Part shown: in pieces, positions 55,158-64,000 of the stretch | Layout: every line of letters starts with the position of its first letter | How positions within the stretch are numbered: the stretch's first letter is position 1 | From: JALEFZ01 sp964564415 | GTDB lineage: Bacteria; Bacteroidota; Bacteroidia; J057 | DNA length: 64,000 nt | Direction: 5' to 3' | NCBI GenBank assembly: GCA_964564415.1 | Contig: CAZMAV010000004.1 | Coordinates: 1-64,000 of the forward strand | Made by a program: the position numbers and the translations under genes | Notes under the pieces: generated by a model | The model's database searches: none | What the model was told of the DNA's origin: nothing | Seen by the model: the letters and a program-made list of their open reading frames with translations, nothing else

Positions 55158-56303
55158 ATGAAATTCGGGACCAAAGCTGTTCATGCGGGCGTAGAGCCAG
55201 ATCCTAGTACAGGAGCCATTATGACTCCTATTTATCAAACCAGCACCTATGTACAGGCTGCTCCCGGGGACCACAAGGGCTACGAGTATGCCCGAACCCA
55301 AAACCCTACCCGGACAGCCCTGGAAGCTTCCCTGGCCTCCTTGGAAAACGGCAGGTTTGCTACGGCTTTCGGTTCGGGCATGGCCGGAGTTGATGCCATC
55401 ATCAAATCCCTCAAACCCGGAGATGAAGTCATTTCTACCAACGACCTCTACGGAGGAAGTTACAGAATCTTCACCAAAGTCTTCGAGCCCATGGGAATCA
55501 ATTTTCACTTTACCGATCTCACTACCCTGGATCATCTTCCTCAGTTGATCAACGGCAATACCAAACTCCTGTGGCTGGAAACGCCTACCAATCCACTGAT
55601 CAGGGTCATTGACGTACAAAGGGCTGCCAATATTGCCCACTCCTATGGAATCAAGGTGGTCGTGGACAATACTTTCGCCTCCCCTTATCTTCAGAACCCC
55701 CTGGACCTCGGGGCAGACATGGTTCTACACTCCATCACCAAGTATATAGGAGGGCACTCTGATGTGGTCATGGGTTGCGTCATTACCAATGACGAAGAAA
55801 CCCACCAGCACCTTCGTTTTATTCAAAACTCAGTGGGTGCCGTACCCGGTCCTCAGGACTGTTTTCTGGTCCTTCGCGGCATAAAAACCCTTCACCTTCG
55901 CATGAAGGCCCACTGTGAGAATGGGAAGCAGATCGCCCACTTTCTCAAATCTCATCCCAAGGTGTCGAAGGTGTTCTGGCCGGGATTTGAAGATATGGTA
56001 GGCCATGAGGTTGCCAAGCGTCAGATGCACGATTTTGGTGGCATGATTTCCTTTACCCTCATTGGAGATAAGATGGAAGATGCACAGAAGGTACTGGGAG
56101 GAACACAGTTGTTTTCCCTGGCAGAAAGCCTGGGAGGGGTGGAGTCCCTCATCGGGCACCCAGCTTCCATGACCCATGCTTCCATTCCCAAAGCAGAAAG
56201 AGCAAAATCCGGCTTGAGTGATACCCTCATCCGCCTTTCAGTAGGGATTGAAGAAGCCGAAGATTTGCTTCAGGACCTTGAAACCGCCCTAGAAAAGGTC
56301 TGA
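55158..56303 (+). CDS. metB: Cystathionine gamma-synthase / trans-sulfuration PLP enzyme
   Basis: This 381-residue enzyme of the Cys/Met-metabolism PLP family has FGTKAVHAGVEPDPSTGA, YEYARTQNPTR, FGSGMAG, DNTFASPYLQNP, and the PLP Lys at about 195 in HSITKYIGGHSD. It ends with IGHPASMTHASIPKAER and LIRLSVGIEEAEDL. The family includes cystathionine gamma-synthase, gamma-lyase and beta-lyase, which are hard to separate by eye; metB is the most likely label. It may make cystathionine from an activated homoserine and cysteine, or cleave it. It has a good terminator downstream and no SAM riboswitch. Confidence 0.85.
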   Translation: MKFGTKAVHAGVEPDPSTGAIMTPIYQTSTYVQAAPGDHKGYEYARTQNPTRTALEASLASLENGRFATAFGSGMAGVDAIIKSLKPGDEVISTNDLYGGSYRIFTKVFEPMGINFHFTDLTTLDHLPQLINGNTKLLWLETPTNPLIRVIDVQRAANIAHSYGIKVVVDNTFASPYLQNPLDLGADMVLHSITKYIGGHSDVVMGCVITNDEETHQHLRFIQNSVGAVPGPQDCFLVLRGIKTLHLRMKAHCENGKQIAHFLKSHPKVSKVFWPGFEDMVGHEVAKRQMHDFGGMISFTLIGDKMEDAQKVLGGTQLFSLAESLGGVESLIGHPASMTHASIPKAERAKSGLSDTLIRLSVGIEEAEDLLQDLETALEKV

Positions 56304-56344
56304 TAAGGGGCAAGATTGTCCATTTTTTGAAACATTTTTACAAA

Positions 56345-56391
56345 ATGCCCTGTGAGTGTCAAGCCCTTACTTGCCTCACGGGCATTTTTTT
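56345..56391 (+). terminator. Terminator of the cystathionine gamma-synthase gene
   Basis: ATGCCC-T-GTGAG (56345-56356) pairs with CTCAC-GGGCAT (56375-56385), one bulged T, followed by seven T. Confidence 0.88.
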
Positions 56392-56572
56392 ATCCCCGCT
56401 ATTTAACCACTAAGCTGGTCTTTTTCTCCATTCGATCATTTTCCCATCGTAATTGCACCATTCTTGCTTTATATGAAGGCCAAAGCATCCGGCCAGTAAT
56501 GACCCATGGCCAAGGGTTCTTCTTTTCCGATGTAAATCACTTTTCCAATCCCAAACAAAACGCCAGACCATC

Positions 56573-58897
56573 ATGATCAGCCTCGATAACATGCTATTTT
56601 TCATTATTACCAAAAAGAGACTGCTGGCAGGAGTTCAAAACCCAGACCGCAAACCTGACCTCTTAAAAATCAATGGCCAATGGGCCCATTCATACGAAGG
56701 CAAATCCATTCCCCAGGTGATAGAAAACGCCTGGGAGAATATTCTTGAGGCTTACCAAGAGATTCACGGGGAGAAAGGTGAAGCCCCTGTAGCCCTTTCT
56801 TTGCCTGCCCAACTCGAGGATGGGCTCCGTCAAAGCATTCACCAGACCATAGAAAGACTTGGCAGGGGAAGATTCAAAATTTTCTTCGAAGACCCCATTG
56901 CCCTGTCCTTCGTCCATGGCCTGTTGGAAAGGAAGGAACTCGAAGGAAATAAAAGTGTAGTCCTTGAGGCCCTTGACGATTACCTCCACCTCTGGTCCCT
57001 CGATATAGAAGAAAAAAACGAGCGTGACCTTATCGGACGGCAGACCTTCAGGGAGATCGAGCAGGTCAAAACCGAGCTTATCAAGGATCTTGGACCCTCG
57101 GCTGGGAGAAGCAACCTCATGAGCCAGTTGATCAAAAAATTTCTCAGTGCAGGCCTGACCCTCAACCTGGACAGCCAGACCGAACTGGCCCACCAACTGA
57201 TCACACCTCCCGAAAACTACACCTTTACCATTACTCAGCAAGAAGACAGGGTCTCACTGGAAGGTAAAGCCAGCTTTGAAAAACGAACTTTCGAAGAAAT
57301 CTATGCCCTAAACAGAGACAAGCTCCACTCATATGTCTCCAGGGACATCATGGATAGAGAGGGCATCAAGCATGTTTTCCTAATGGGGGCCTTTTTCCAA
57401 AACGAAGTATTAGAACAATACCTCAAGGAAGATCTTCGCCTGGGAAATAGCCTAATCGAAGTACCTTACTACACAGAAAAACAAGAGTTTGATACTATCC
57501 TTCTGGGATTGGCCATCAGGGCAGAACTACTAAGGAATGCTGAAATCCGACGCATCGAAGTCGAAAAAGAAGAGGCTCGACGCCGTAAGGAAGAGGAAAA
57601 GAAAAGAATGAAGGTTAAGGCCGAACTCGAAGCTAAGGATGCGAGAGAATCCCTCTTTAAGGAAATACAGGAGGCCTGTGTAGACCCCGGCAAACAGGAA
57701 AAATACGAGCAAGACTTTATTCCAAAAGGAGAGCAACTGGGCATTCCAGATGTTGTCATCAGGTGGAACATCAGCGAGATTCTGAGCAAAATAAGCCTGA
57801 AAGAGGAGGCGCAGACCATTGGAATCATAAAAGAGGAGGAAGAAAAACCTCAGGAGCCTGCTGAAGAGAACTCTCATCAGGAAGCAGGGACCCCACATAG
57901 TCTGCCAGAACAGCCCGAGCCACATTTTGAACCGGAGGCAGAGGATAAAAGTCCAGAAAGCTCCGGCCCAGAGGAAGAAAGTCAGGAGGGAGAAGGCCCT
58001 GTGCTGAACGACCCCATCTTTGAGCGTATGGAGTCATCTGAAATCAATGGAGAGACTGACCAAGATAGCAGAGAGGAGGAAGAAGAATCTCCTGCTTTCG
58101 AGAGTCCCTTCAGATCGGTGAGTGAAGTTCAGGATACCCACCAGGAAAAAATGTCTCCCTCCGAAAATGAAGAATCCAATGAAGAAGAGCCCGTATTTGT
58201 CCTCTCCCCTGCAGAAAGAAGGGAGCACCCTGGGCTCACTCAAGCTGCCCTAGAGGAATCCAATCCTGTCATTACCCTCAAAAAAGAGGAAAATATCAGC
58301 GAAAACGGGAAAAAGCGCTTTAGCCTGGGTGATATCTTTTCCCTCAAGACGGATCTCAAAGATAAAGAGTTCATCACCAAGGTCGTTTCATTCAAAGCTG
58401 ATTCCGTTCTCCAGACCCTAAGGCTTCTCAAGAAAGAGGACATGGATAATTCCGAGCGTTTGGAAGCTTTTAAGAAGTTGCACCTCAAAGAGATGGACTT
58501 CTATGGCAACGTCAGCGATATATCCGAGTCCAAAGAAGGACTCTACTTTTATCGGCCCTACATCGAGCGCAATACTTTAAAAAACTACCTGATTAGCAAT
58601 GGTTTCAATAAGAAGGAAAGGGTAGACAGCCTTTCCAGCAACGAACTTAAGTTCATGCTGATGGTCTTCAGAGAGGTACGATCTTTGACCCAGCCTCATG
58701 CAGACCTCAACGAGGAAAACATCATTGTACAGGAGAAGCGAAAGTGGAGCTTGCAAAAAAACATCTCCATCAATTTTGTGGGCTTTACCTCTGAAGACGT
58801 CTCCAACAACGAGATGGTTGAGGCTACTCACAAGGCCTTTTCCAGGGTTATGGGCGATTCATTTTATCAAGACTTTAGGAAGAAGTTTCAACTCTAA
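56573..58897 (+). CDS. Putative Hsp70/actin-like ATPase fused to a degenerate protein kinase
   Basis: This 774-residue soluble protein has three parts. Residues about 1-330 look like a divergent Hsp70/actin-type fold (APVALSLPAQLEDGLRQSIH, IALSFVHGLLERKELEG, GIKHVFLMGAFFQNEVLEQYL, the last resembling the nucleotide-binding GG loop with changed residues). Residues about 335-560 are charged, with a coiled-coil helix and then acidic low-complexity sequence. Residues about 575-774 resemble a kinase with a damaged core: HADLNEENIIV (709-719) matches the HRDLKPENILV catalytic loop, but the DFG position reads FVGF and no clear VAIK Lys is seen. A pseudokinase is the likely reading. The stop overlaps the start of the next gene (TAATG). 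No named family is recognised. Confidence 0.75.
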   Translation: MISLDNMLFFIITKKRLLAGVQNPDRKPDLLKINGQWAHSYEGKSIPQVIENAWENILEAYQEIHGEKGEAPVALSLPAQLEDGLRQSIHQTIERLGRGRFKIFFEDPIALSFVHGLLERKELEGNKSVVLEALDDYLHLWSLDIEEKNERDLIGRQTFREIEQVKTELIKDLGPSAGRSNLMSQLIKKFLSAGLTLNLDSQTELAHQLITPPENYTFTITQQEDRVSLEGKASFEKRTFEEIYALNRDKLHSYVSRDIMDREGIKHVFLMGAFFQNEVLEQYLKEDLRLGNSLIEVPYYTEKQEFDTILLGLAIRAELLRNAEIRRIEVEKEEARRRKEEEKKRMKVKAELEAKDARESLFKEIQEACVDPGKQEKYEQDFIPKGEQLGIPDVVIRWNISEILSKISLKEEAQTIGIIKEEEEKPQEPAEENSHQEAGTPHSLPEQPEPHFEPEAEDKSPESSGPEEESQEGEGPVLNDPIFERMESSEINGETDQDSREEEEESPAFESPFRSVSEVQDTHQEKMSPSENEESNEEEPVFVLSPAERREHPGLTQAALEESNPVITLKKEENISENGKKRFSLGDIFSLKTDLKDKEFITKVVSFKADSVLQTLRLLKKEDMDNSERLEAFKKLHLKEMDFYGNVSDISESKEGLYFYRPYIERNTLKNYLISNGFNKKERVDSLSSNELKFMLMVFREVRSLTQPHADLNEENIIVQEKRKWSLQKNISINFVGFTSEDVSNNEMVEATHKAFSRVMGDSFYQDFRKKFQL

Positions 58898-59637
58898 TGC
58901 TGTCATTGCCAGAACATCAGGAAGACCTCGTATCATTTATCCGTCAGAAGGAAAAACGGGAAAGAAGAGTTCGCTGGTTGCGATTGAGCCTGGCCCTTAT
59001 TCTTTTGGTGGGGGCAACTGCCTTTCTCCTTTTGCGAAATGTAGACCTGGGCTCCTCAGAAAAAGCACCTGAATTCAGGCGATTTCAAATAGAAGAACTC
59101 ACCCGTTCTCAGGTAGCCAGTCTTTTCAACGCAGATGAAAGCCCAATATTGGTGGAAGACAAAACCCTGGGCAGGGTGGATACGATCCGCTCTGTACAGG
59201 AATACCTCCTTGTATTGGCTTCTATCCATGATGCTACCCTACAGTCTCCCGGTCAGGTAGGCAACGGCCTATTTGCCAGGGGGGAGGATACCAGCATGGT
59301 TCACATTCCTGAAGATTATTCTGAGCCATTTACCAAGGCCGATGTCATGCCGGCTTTTCCGGGAGGGGAACCAGCCCTTTACCGGTTTTTATCCAGCCAG
59401 ATTCGCTATCCTGAGGCTGCCTTGCGCAATAAAATTGAAGGCAAGGTATTTGTGCGTTTCATTATCCAAAAAGATGGAAGCTTGACAGAGGTTAAGGTCA
59501 TGAAAGGAATAGGTTTTGGCTGCGATGAGGAGGCCCTCAGGGTGGTAAGGATGATGCCTGCCTGGATTCCGGGTGAGATCGCAGGTCAGCAAGTACCTGT
59601 ATATTCCAGTTTGGCCGTGAATTTTAAGTTTTTATAA
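58897..59637 (+). CDS. Single-pass membrane protein with TonB C-terminal domain
   Basis: This 246-residue protein has a short basic cytoplasmic N-terminus (SFIRQKEKRERRVRW), one transmembrane helix (about 31-50, LSLALILLVGATAFLLL), a linker, and a TonB C-terminal fold at about 165-246. The TonB part includes FPGGEPALYRFLSSQIRYPEAALRNKIEGKVFVRFIIQKDG, GCDEEALRVVRMMPAW and SSLAVNFKFL. There is no proline-rich spacer. It is translated in overlap with the ATPase/pseudokinase gene, so the pair probably works together: a cytoplasmic protein and a membrane partner reaching the periplasm. Promoter sequence for the next gene is not obvious in 59638-59841. Confidence 0.85.
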   Translation: MLSLPEHQEDLVSFIRQKEKRERRVRWLRLSLALILLVGATAFLLLRNVDLGSSEKAPEFRRFQIEELTRSQVASLFNADESPILVEDKTLGRVDTIRSVQEYLLVLASIHDATLQSPGQVGNGLFARGEDTSMVHIPEDYSEPFTKADVMPAFPGGEPALYRFLSSQIRYPEAALRNKIEGKVFVRFIIQKDGSLTEVKVMKGIGFGCDEEALRVVRMMPAWIPGEIAGQQVPVYSSLAVNFKFL

Positions 59638-59841
59638 GCAAGTCCTATTCCCATTTTCCTGCCTTCTTGAAGGGATACCTGGAGGCTTCTTTACCCCTTT
59701 TGGTTTCTTCTACATCTGCTTATTTCTCCTATATCCGTATTCGGAAAGCCCCTGCCCTTTTTGACATATTCGAGTTTTGTCGTGTATCAAACAGAAGGAA
59801 ACTCCCGATGTTACTTGCTTGACAATCAAAATATCACACAT

Positions 59842-60744
59842 ATGAAACTCGGATTTATTGGCCTAGGAAAAATGGGCGGTAACATGGTACAGCGCCTCAT
59901 GCGCGAGGATCACGAAGTTGTGGTCTACAACCTTACCCAACCCGAAATAGATGCTGCCGTCTCCAAAGGAGCTATCGGATCAGATGGAGTAACAAGCCTC
60001 GTCAAGCAACTGCCCGACCGCAAGGTAGTCTGGCTGATGGTACCCTCAGGTGATCCCGTCGACCAAAATATCGACGCCCTTATGCCTTTGCTAGACAAAG
60101 CAGACATCATCATTGACGGAGGAAATTCCTTCTGGAGGGATTCTGTCGCCCGAGGAAAAAAATTGGCTGAAAAAGGCATCCACTACATCGACTGTGGAGT
60201 ATCTGGAGGCGTCTGGGGACTGAAAAATGGATATTCCCTCATGTATGGAGGAACCAAAGAAGCCGCTGACCATGTAGAACCCATCATGAAAACTCTGGCT
60301 CCCGAGAATGGCTACCTCTACTGTGGTGAAAGTGGCTCAGGACACATGGTCAAGATGGTACACAATGGGATGGAGTATGGAATGATGCAGGCCTACGCAG
60401 AAGGCTTTGAGATTCTGGAAAAATCTCCCTACGACCTGGACCTTTCTGCTATTGGACACATGTGGATGCATGGCAGTGTGATCAGAAGTTGGCTCCTCGA
60501 ACTCGCCGTTTTGGCCCTAAGGGAAGATCCCCGACTCGATGAAATCCGAGGCTTTGTCAACGACAGCGGGGAGGGGCGTTGGACCGTTCAGACAGCCATA
60601 GACTTCGACGTACCCGTCCACGTCATTTCTGCTTCTCTCTTTACCCGATTCGAATCCAGACAAGAGGAGTCCTTTGCGATGAAGATGCTGGCTGCACTCA
60701 GAAACCAGTTTGGAGGGCATGCTACCGTCAAAAGTGAAGATTAA
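59842..60744 (+). CDS. gnd: 6-phosphogluconate dehydrogenase, short form
   Basis: It converts 6-phosphogluconate to ribulose 5-phosphate and CO2, the last oxidative step of the pentose phosphate pathway. The start at 59842 gives MKLGFIGLGKMGGNMVQRL, the usual N-terminus; an upstream in-frame ATG adds 27 residues. The 300-residue length is the short form (YqeC type) rather than the 470-residue Gnd; in this group NAD is often preferred. Motifs include IIDGGNSFW, DCGVSGGVWG, GSGHMVKMVHNG and NDSGEGRWT. It is followed at 38 nt by zwf, forming an operon. Confidence 0.93.
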   Translation: MKLGFIGLGKMGGNMVQRLMREDHEVVVYNLTQPEIDAAVSKGAIGSDGVTSLVKQLPDRKVVWLMVPSGDPVDQNIDALMPLLDKADIIIDGGNSFWRDSVARGKKLAEKGIHYIDCGVSGGVWGLKNGYSLMYGGTKEAADHVEPIMKTLAPENGYLYCGESGSGHMVKMVHNGMEYGMMQAYAEGFEILEKSPYDLDLSAIGHMWMHGSVIRSWLLELAVLALREDPRLDEIRGFVNDSGEGRWTVQTAIDFDVPVHVISASLFTRFESRQEESFAMKMLAALRNQFGGHATVKSED

Positions 60745-60782
60745 GTAGGACTTACACAGATATACCCATTCATACCTAGCTA

Positions 60783-62309
60783 ATGAAAGCAAAAGATAAT
60801 TTGACCCTTACCATATTTGGCGCATCAGGAGACCTGGCCTATCGGAAATTGGTTCCCTCTGTATATGACCTCCATATGCAGGGCCTCCTGCCTGACTGCT
60901 TCGCTATTCTCGGTCTGGGACGGACCGAATTTACCGATGAGTCCTTCAGGGAGAAGATGGAAAAGGGAATCAGGGAATTTGCCCTGCAGTCCACCGATGA
61001 TGAAGCAAAGGTCAGAGAGTTTGTACAGATGCTCTACTATACCCCTCTCAATTACAAAGAGGCCGAGGATTATCCCAAACTTAAACAGCGACTAAGAGAG
61101 ATCAGCGACAATTGCCACACCCAGGGCAACGTGGTTTTTTACCTCTCTACACCTCCCAGCCTCTACGGAGTTATCCCACATAACCTCCACCTTCATGGCA
61201 TGAACACCCAGGAGGAGGGATGGAGACGGCTGGTAGTAGAAAAGCCATTTGGCTATGACCTAGAAACTGCTTCGGAGCTCAATGAGGAATTGCTCAAACA
61301 CTTTGAGGAGGAGCGAATCTACCGGATCGACCACTACCTGGGAAAGGAGACGGTACAAAATCTCCTGGTTTTCCGCTTCTCTAATGGCATCTTCGAGCCC
61401 CTCTGGAACCGTAACTACATCCACCATGTAGAAATTACTGCTTCTGAATTTGGCGGGGTAGAAGATCGGGGAGGCTATTATGAAGGCTCGGGTGCCCTTC
61501 GAGACATGCTCCAGAATCACCTCATGCAACTGGTGGGACTGACAGCCATGGAACCTCCCACCAGGGTCGAAGCTGATGCCATCAGAAATGAAACCCTTAA
61601 GGTTTTTCAGGCCATACGACCCATCAAAAGGGAAGAGGTTGCCGATTATGCCATAAGGGGACAATACGGTCCTGCAATGGTCAAAGGCGAGTCCGTCAAG
61701 GGCTATCGAGATGAAAAAGGAGTAGACCCCGAATCTCGTACCGAAACCTATGCAGCAATCAAACTTTACATAGACAACTGGCGCTGGGGTGGAGTTCCCT
61801 TTTATATCCGCTCCGGAAAGCGTCTCCCAACCAAGGTGGCCGAAGCTGTCGTCTACTTTAGGGAAACCCCGCTTAGGCTCTTCGAAAATGAAGACGGCAT
61901 GGCCCATGGACCGAATAAATTGGTCCTACGCATACAGCCCGATGAAGGGGTCCTGCTCAAATTTGGCGTTAAAGTACCCGGTTTTGGTTTCAATGCAGAG
62001 ACGGTCAACATGGATTTCCACTATTCGGACATGAAGGAGAGCTATCTGCCTTCCGCCTACGAGCGACTACTCCTGGATTCTATGCTTGGCGATGCTACCC
62101 TCTTTACCCGAGGGGATGCAGTCATCGCCGCCTGGGAGTTCGTCGATCCGATTATAAAGGCATGGAAGGAAGATGAACACGTACCGCTCTATGGCTACCC
62201 TGCCGGAACCTGGGGCCCGGAGACGGCCGACCAAATGATCGAAGGCCCGCTTACCTGGCGCTATCCCTGCCGCAACCTGACAGACGACGGTATTTTCTGC
62301 GAACTATAA
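60783..62309 (+). CDS. zwf: Glucose-6-phosphate 1-dehydrogenase
   Basis: It oxidises glucose 6-phosphate to 6-phosphogluconolactone. The 508-residue protein has the NADP-binding GASGDLAYRKLVPS (near 13), the EKPFG motif, the substrate signature RIDHYLGKETVQN, and FYIRSGKRLP in the beta+alpha domain. Length and order are canonical. It lies between the 6-phosphogluconate dehydrogenase gene and the lactonase gene in one direction. Confidence 0.96.
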   Translation: MKAKDNLTLTIFGASGDLAYRKLVPSVYDLHMQGLLPDCFAILGLGRTEFTDESFREKMEKGIREFALQSTDDEAKVREFVQMLYYTPLNYKEAEDYPKLKQRLREISDNCHTQGNVVFYLSTPPSLYGVIPHNLHLHGMNTQEEGWRRLVVEKPFGYDLETASELNEELLKHFEEERIYRIDHYLGKETVQNLLVFRFSNGIFEPLWNRNYIHHVEITASEFGGVEDRGGYYEGSGALRDMLQNHLMQLVGLTAMEPPTRVEADAIRNETLKVFQAIRPIKREEVADYAIRGQYGPAMVKGESVKGYRDEKGVDPESRTETYAAIKLYIDNWRWGGVPFYIRSGKRLPTKVAEAVVYFRETPLRLFENEDGMAHGPNKLVLRIQPDEGVLLKFGVKVPGFGFNAETVNMDFHYSDMKESYLPSAYERLLLDSMLGDATLFTRGDAVIAAWEFVDPIIKAWKEDEHVPLYGYPAGTWGPETADQMIEGPLTWRYPCRNLTDDGIFCEL

Positions 62310-62337
62310 ATTTTTCATTACTTGGCCAAATGGAAGG

Positions 62338-62372
62338 GAAGAGACGATTTGCTCTTCTCTTTCTATTTTTTT
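62338..62372 (+). terminator. Weak hairpin between zwf and pgl
   Basis: GAAGAG (62338-62343) pairs with CTCTTC (62352-62357), followed by a T-rich run TTTCTATTTTTTT. A 6-bp stem is modest; it may attenuate rather than stop transcription into the lactonase gene. Confidence 0.45.
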
Positions 62373-62384
62373 AATCACAGATCT

Positions 62385-63119
62385 ATGTGGCACCTCCACC
62401 TTTATGCTAATAAACAAAAACTCGCTGAGGGCTTTGCAAAGTGGATGTACAAAGACATCCTGACCAGCGAAAAAGACTACCATATTTCCATTAGCGGAGG
62501 ATCTACCCCCCGCAAGCTGTTTGAGGTATTATCTGCCGATTATGCGGATAAGATTCCATGGAAGAGGGTTCACCTCTGGTGGGGAGATGAACGCATGGTA
62601 GCACCGGACCACGAAGACAGCAACTACGGCATGACGGCCATGCACCTCCTTTCCGGTATAGATATTCCCCAGACACAGGTACACCGAATCCGTGGGGAAG
62701 AGGACCCTGAAGAAGAGGCCATTCGCTATGCACGAGAAATGGAAGGACACCTGGACCAGCGGTCGGGTAAGCCCATTTTTGACCTCATGATCCTGGGAAT
62801 GGGAGAAGATGGGCATACGGCTTCGATTTTTCCTGGAAAACTGGAGCAATTTCAGACGGAGCAAAGCACCTTTGTGGCCACCCATCCGGAGAGTGGTCAG
62901 CTTCGCATCTCGCTGACAGGTCCCATCATCAATCACTCCCGGCAGATCGCCTTCCTCGTGGCGGGAAGCTCAAAATTTCCAAAAATCAAAGAGATATTGG
63001 GAGACCAGGATGCCTCTGCCTATCCCGCCGCCCATGTAGAGGCAAAGGAGGGAGAATTGCATTGGTTTTTGGATGAGGGGGCTTACCGAGGAAAGGATGG
63101 CTGGCAGGTGGCTAGCTGA
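62385..63119 (+). CDS. pgl: 6-phosphogluconolactonase
   Basis: It hydrolyses 6-phosphogluconolactone. The start at 62385 (MWHLHLYANKQKLAEGF) is preferred to an upstream in-frame ATG that adds 21 residues. The 244-residue protein of the DevB/SOL type has ISISGGSTPRKLFEVL, HLWWGDERMVAPDHEDSNYGM and FDLMILGMGEDGHTASIFPG. It completes the zwf-pgl-gnd set with its two upstream neighbours. Confidence 0.93.
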   Translation: MWHLHLYANKQKLAEGFAKWMYKDILTSEKDYHISISGGSTPRKLFEVLSADYADKIPWKRVHLWWGDERMVAPDHEDSNYGMTAMHLLSGIDIPQTQVHRIRGEEDPEEEAIRYAREMEGHLDQRSGKPIFDLMILGMGEDGHTASIFPGKLEQFQTEQSTFVATHPESGQLRISLTGPIINHSRQIAFLVAGSSKFPKIKEILGDQDASAYPAAHVEAKEGELHWFLDEGAYRGKDGWQVAS

Positions 63120-63168
63120 AATACTGGCATAATGTTCGGCTTTTTGTAATTTTAGCCAAAATCCACCT

Positions 63169-64000
63169 ATGGCTAAGACTATTTCCCGCTTTCTCGTCCT
63201 TACATTCCTGGGACTTGGCCTTTTCGCCGGGATAGGGTTGTTTCAGTTCAATCAGAGTACCCGGGATAGCCTGAAAGCTGAAAGTCTTGTGGTAGCTTGG
63301 AAAAACATAGAGCCGGACAGCCTGATCGAAGTTCAACAGCCCAAGCTTGTCACCTATCGCTTTCCCGATAGCTTCGACATCTCCAATTTTCTTTCTCCTC
63401 CTTCTCAAGCCCAAAGCTGGATCACCTGGTACTGGCAAATGGAAAAGCTTGATAAGATGGAACTCCTCCGTCAATTGATCCAGATCAAGGAGAATGGATT
63501 CGGAGGAGTAGAAATTTTTCCCATTTATACCCAAAAGGCTCCTGCCCATCCCCTACCCCTCTGGCAGTACCTGGATTTTATCCTTACAGCAGCGGGTAGA
63601 ATGGACATTCAGGCGGATATTCTGGGAGGTTTTCATGGGATGTCCCTACCTTCAGGAGCTCCAGATTCCCTAAAAGTCAAGCAGTTGCTCTATGGAGAAA
63701 GCCATGTAAGGGGGGGAAAGGAAATCGCTATCCAACTTCCCAAGCCTAAAGTACCCGCATACTATTACTTGAATGCCTGGATCGGTGAAAATGAAAAAAA
63801 CAAAGGTTCTTTTATCCGGGGAGGATGGGAAAAGGCAAGCTTACTCCGGGTTTATGGCATCAAGGCCTTGGAAGAGAAACGAACGGAATACTTCTGGGAC
63901 CTTGATGACCAGACCCTCCTGGATGCCGATTCTGTCTTTATTTTAGATAAAAATGTAAGCGAGAAGGGTGAATTGAAGTGGCGGGCTCCTCAGGGATATT
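63169..64000 (+). CDS. Glycoside hydrolase, GH106-like, cut by the window edge
   Basis: An open frame begins at ATG 63169 and runs to the window end without a stop (277 codons). A signal anchor covers about 7-25 (RFLVLTFLGLGLFAGIGLF). From residue 70 it reads NFLSPPSQAQSWITWYWQME, then LLRQLIQIKENGFGGVEIFP and GRMDIQADILGGFHGMSLPSG. This fits the N-terminal barrel of GH106-type alpha-L-rhamnosidases, in which a tryptophan-rich start is followed by a GGV-x-I strand. It therefore probably cleaves rhamnosides or related glycans. The assignment is by pattern, and the C-terminal half is not visible. Confidence 0.7.
   Translation, partial: MAKTISRFLVLTFLGLGLFAGIGLFQFNQSTRDSLKAESLVVAWKNIEPDSLIEVQQPKLVTYRFPDSFDISNFLSPPSQAQSWITWYWQMEKLDKMELLRQLIQIKENGFGGVEIFPIYTQKAPAHPLPLWQYLDFILTAAGRMDIQADILGGFHGMSLPSGAPDSLKVKQLLYGESHVRGGKEIAIQLPKPKVPAYYYLNAWIGENEKNKGSFIRGGWEKASLLRVYGIKALEEKRTEYFWDLDDQTLLDADSVFILDKNVSEKGELKWRAPQGY

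Noticed and set aside
1..64000. CRISPR arrays, insertion sequences, prophage, tRNA or rRNA genes
   Set aside because: No repeat-spacer periodicity, transposase, terminal repeats, integrase or tRNA/rRNA signature was found on either strand.

Overview
The window looks like a chromosomal segment of a Bacteroidota species, probably from the Saprospiria/Lewinella-like branch (the class is inference; the phylum is well supported). The evidence is: C-terminal type IX secretion sorting domains on several secreted proteins, a SprB-repeat gliding-type adhesin with a type B C-terminal domain, TonB-dependent receptors, a DUF4294 protein, glutamine synthetase III, and promoter boxes of the TTTG/TANNTTTG type. 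Base composition is balanced, and genes run in short operons on both strands. I see no rRNA, tRNA, CRISPR array, insertion sequence or prophage.

Left part (1-18.4 kb). Two T9SS/outer-surface type genes (223-1859, minus) are followed by an unusual block at 1976-10535. It encodes a membrane-tethered protein distantly like GTPase-associated GAP1-N proteins, a TRAFAC-like P-loop GTPase, a four-helix coiled-coil membrane protein, an exported two-helix protein and a caspase-fold lipoprotein (all minus). Divergent to these are a small secreted protein and a papain-fold (C1) protease with a DUF4384-like tail. This is the best candidate in the window for a poorly described system: a GTP-controlled, envelope-located module with two different cysteine proteases. 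Downstream are glycerate kinase, an FGE/SUMF1-fold lipoprotein, a Crp/Fnr regulator, a decayed T9SS protein, an FG-GAP/OmpA surface protein and a DUF4294 protein.

Middle part (18.4-47.5 kb). A two-gene unit encodes a membrane-anchored, repeat-built coiled-coil protein ending in a PAS domain. Next is an AAA-ATPase/PD-(D/E)XK gene carrying two in-frame stop codons, then trkA, glutamine synthetase III with an upstream NAD(P)-binding protein, a CBM9-like secreted protein, and a 1573-residue lectin/SprB-repeat adhesin. An ECF sigma factor, putative anti-sigma factor and Spy-like protein precede a TonB-dependent receptor. Then come a response regulator, a T9SS-exported esterase, glgB with a coupled methyltransferase, a GMC oxidoreductase with a palindrome in its leader, two SPOR-domain proteins and dnaB.

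Right part (47.5-64 kb). A cobalamin riboswitch controls a BtuB-like receptor plus a DUF4465 protein, an evident vitamin B12 capture operon. Further on are an alpha/beta hydrolase-OsmC fusion, a fatty acid desaturase, an EcsC-family protein and a cystathionine gamma-synthase. A 774-residue protein appears to join an Hsp70/actin-like ATPase fold to a degenerate protein kinase and is coupled to a TonB-C-terminal membrane protein; this is the second candidate for something undescribed. The oxidative pentose phosphate genes (short 6-phosphogluconate dehydrogenase, zwf, pgl) follow. The window ends inside a GH106-like glycoside hydrolase gene.

All family assignments come from reading motifs by eye; no database search was run.
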